This document shows positions 13,423 to 14,251 of a stretch of DNA of 14,251 nucleotides, piece by piece. The translations under genes and the position numbers were made by a program. Below the pieces are notes generated by a model. That model made no database searches. It was not told where the DNA came from and was given only the letters and a program-made list of their open reading frames with translations. Numbering within the stretch: the stretch's first letter is position 1; every line of letters begins with the position of its first letter. Origin of the DNA: Pseudomonadota bacterium (lineage in GTDB: Bacteria; Pseudomonadota; Alphaproteobacteria; Rhizobiales; Segnochrobactraceae); assembly GCA_023442215.1 (NCBI GenBank), contig JAEZMP010000018.1:1-14251 (forward strand), in the 5' to 3' direction.

Positions 13423-14251
13423 ATGGAAATCCGGCGTCGCAGCCTGCTTGCGGGCATCGCAGGCCTGTCCGCAGGCGCAGCCCTCGCACCGGCCGCCACA
13501 TTCGCGGCCAGCGAGAAGCGCGTGTACTACTACGCCTCGCAGTTGCTCGGGCATCCCTACCTGATCGACATGCATCTCGGCATGAGCTACGCGGCGAAGT
13601 CGTTCGGCGTCGAGATCAAGACCGTCGGCCCGCAGGGCTGGGATCCGGTCGCCCATGCCGAGGCCGTCGAGCAGTCGATCGCCAAGCGGCCCGCGGGGAT
13701 CGTGACCTCGCTCTGGGAGCCGGGCGCGCTTCCCGCCATCAAGCGCGCGCGTGAACAGGGCATTCCGGTCGTCGTCGTCGAGGCGACGGTGCCCGATCAC
13801 GGCGCGCTGACGTTCATTGGGCTCGACAACTATCAGGCGGGCGTCGACACCGCGCGCGAACTCATCCGGGTCGGCGGCACCAAGGGCCGCTATGCCGTGA
13901 CGGGCAACTGGGGCGCATCGAACACCGACGCCAAGGCGAAGGGCCTGACGGACTATCTCTCTGCCCATTCCGAATGGGAACTCCTCGGCCGCGTAGACGA
14001 CAAGGCGAACACCCAGGACGCCATCGACGCCGCCAAGTCGATGTTCAACACCTATCCGAACCTCACCGGTGTCGTCGGGCTCGACTCGAGTTCCGGCAGC
14101 GGCATCGGCCTTGCGGCGGAAGAACTCGACATCGACCTCAGCGGGCTCGCCGTGGTGGTCAACGACCGTGAGGCGCCGGTGCTCGAACTGATCGAATCCG
14201 GCGCGATCGACAGCACGATCATCAACAAGACCGCGCTGCAGGCCTTCATGG
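13423..14251 (+). CDS. Sugar ABC transporter periplasmic binding protein (3' end cut by window)
   Basis: 276 codons are visible and the frame is still open at the window end. The start at 13423 has GGGGAGAG about 7 bases upstream. Residues 4-9 (RRRSLL) followed by a Gly/Ala-rich hydrophobic stretch and an AxA-type site near residue 29 form a Tat-like signal peptide, implying export in folded form. The mature part is a type I periplasmic binding fold (Peripla_BP_4, RbsB-like): VYYYASQLLGHPYLIDMHLG, then VEQSIAKRPAGIVTSLWEPG, then GIPVVVVEATVPD and FIGLDNYQAGVDTARELI. Such proteins capture sugars or polyols and deliver them to an ABC permease. It is divergent from the RpiR regulator and is probably the first gene of a transporter operon beyond the window. 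Confidence 0.9.
   Translation, partial: MEIRRRSLLAGIAGLSAGAALAPAATFAASEKRVYYYASQLLGHPYLIDMHLGMSYAAKSFGVEIKTVGPQGWDPVAHAEAVEQSIAKRPAGIVTSLWEPGALPAIKRAREQGIPVVVVEATVPDHGALTFIGLDNYQAGVDTARELIRVGGTKGRYAVTGNWGASNTDAKAKGLTDYLSAHSEWELLGRVDDKANTQDAIDAAKSMFNTYPNLTGVVGLDSSSGSGIGLAAEELDIDLSGLAVVVNDREAPVLELIESGAIDSTIINKTALQAFM

Overview
The window is GC-rich DNA (roughly 64 %) with gene content typical of an alphaproteobacterium, most likely of the Hyphomicrobiales (rhizobial) group. This rests on codon bias toward G/C in third positions, an arsR-arsC-acr3 arsenic operon, an RpiR regulator divergent from a sugar-type periplasmic binding protein, and an MgtC/DUF4010 membrane protein. The genus cannot be named from the sequence. 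I support 14 protein genes, two of them cut by the window edges, and no tRNA, rRNA, CRISPR array or intact insertion sequence.

Layout, left to right. (1) 1-975 (+): C-terminal part of an O-antigen ligase/polymerase-like membrane protein. (2) 1158-2264 (-): a soluble zinc-ribbon metallopeptidase of the Peptidase_Mx type. (3) 2623-3936 (+): an exported histidine acid phosphatase/phytase-like enzyme, divergent from the peptidase across about 360 bases. (4) 4002-5270 (-): an MgtC/DUF4010 inner-membrane protein. (5) 5455-6256 (-): a two-gene ArsR-type regulator plus SRPBCC (AHSA1) unit with overlapping genes. (6) 6339-7272 (-): a TetR regulator plus YciI-like unit. (7) 7625-9516 (+): the arsenic operon arsR-arsC-acr3. 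(8) 9668-10588 (-) and 10725-12230 (+): a divergent LysR regulator and DHA2-type MFS exporter pair. (9) 12318-13253 (-) and 13423 to the window end (+): a divergent RpiR regulator and Tat-exported sugar-binding protein, the first gene of an ABC uptake operon that continues past the window.

From about 5.4 kb on, the region is a series of small self-contained modules, each a one-component regulator beside its probable target: ArsR-SRPBCC, TetR-YciI, ArsR-ArsC-Acr3, LysR-MFS and RpiR-SBP. Four of the five have a readable operator. These are a 26-base inverted repeat before the first arsR-type gene, a 38-base one before tetR, a 26-base one overlapping the arsR start codon, and two GAA...TTC palindromes around a near-consensus promoter in the rpiR/SBP gap. 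This layout suits an accessory stress and uptake region.

I did not find a clearly undescribed multi-gene system. The best leads are regulatory architecture (two apparently leaderless ArsR-family genes, the very long tetR operator, and a repressor-like site inside the -35/-10 spacer of the sugar operon) and an unexplained gene-less stretch at 7312-7601 with a 102-codon open frame lacking a usual start.
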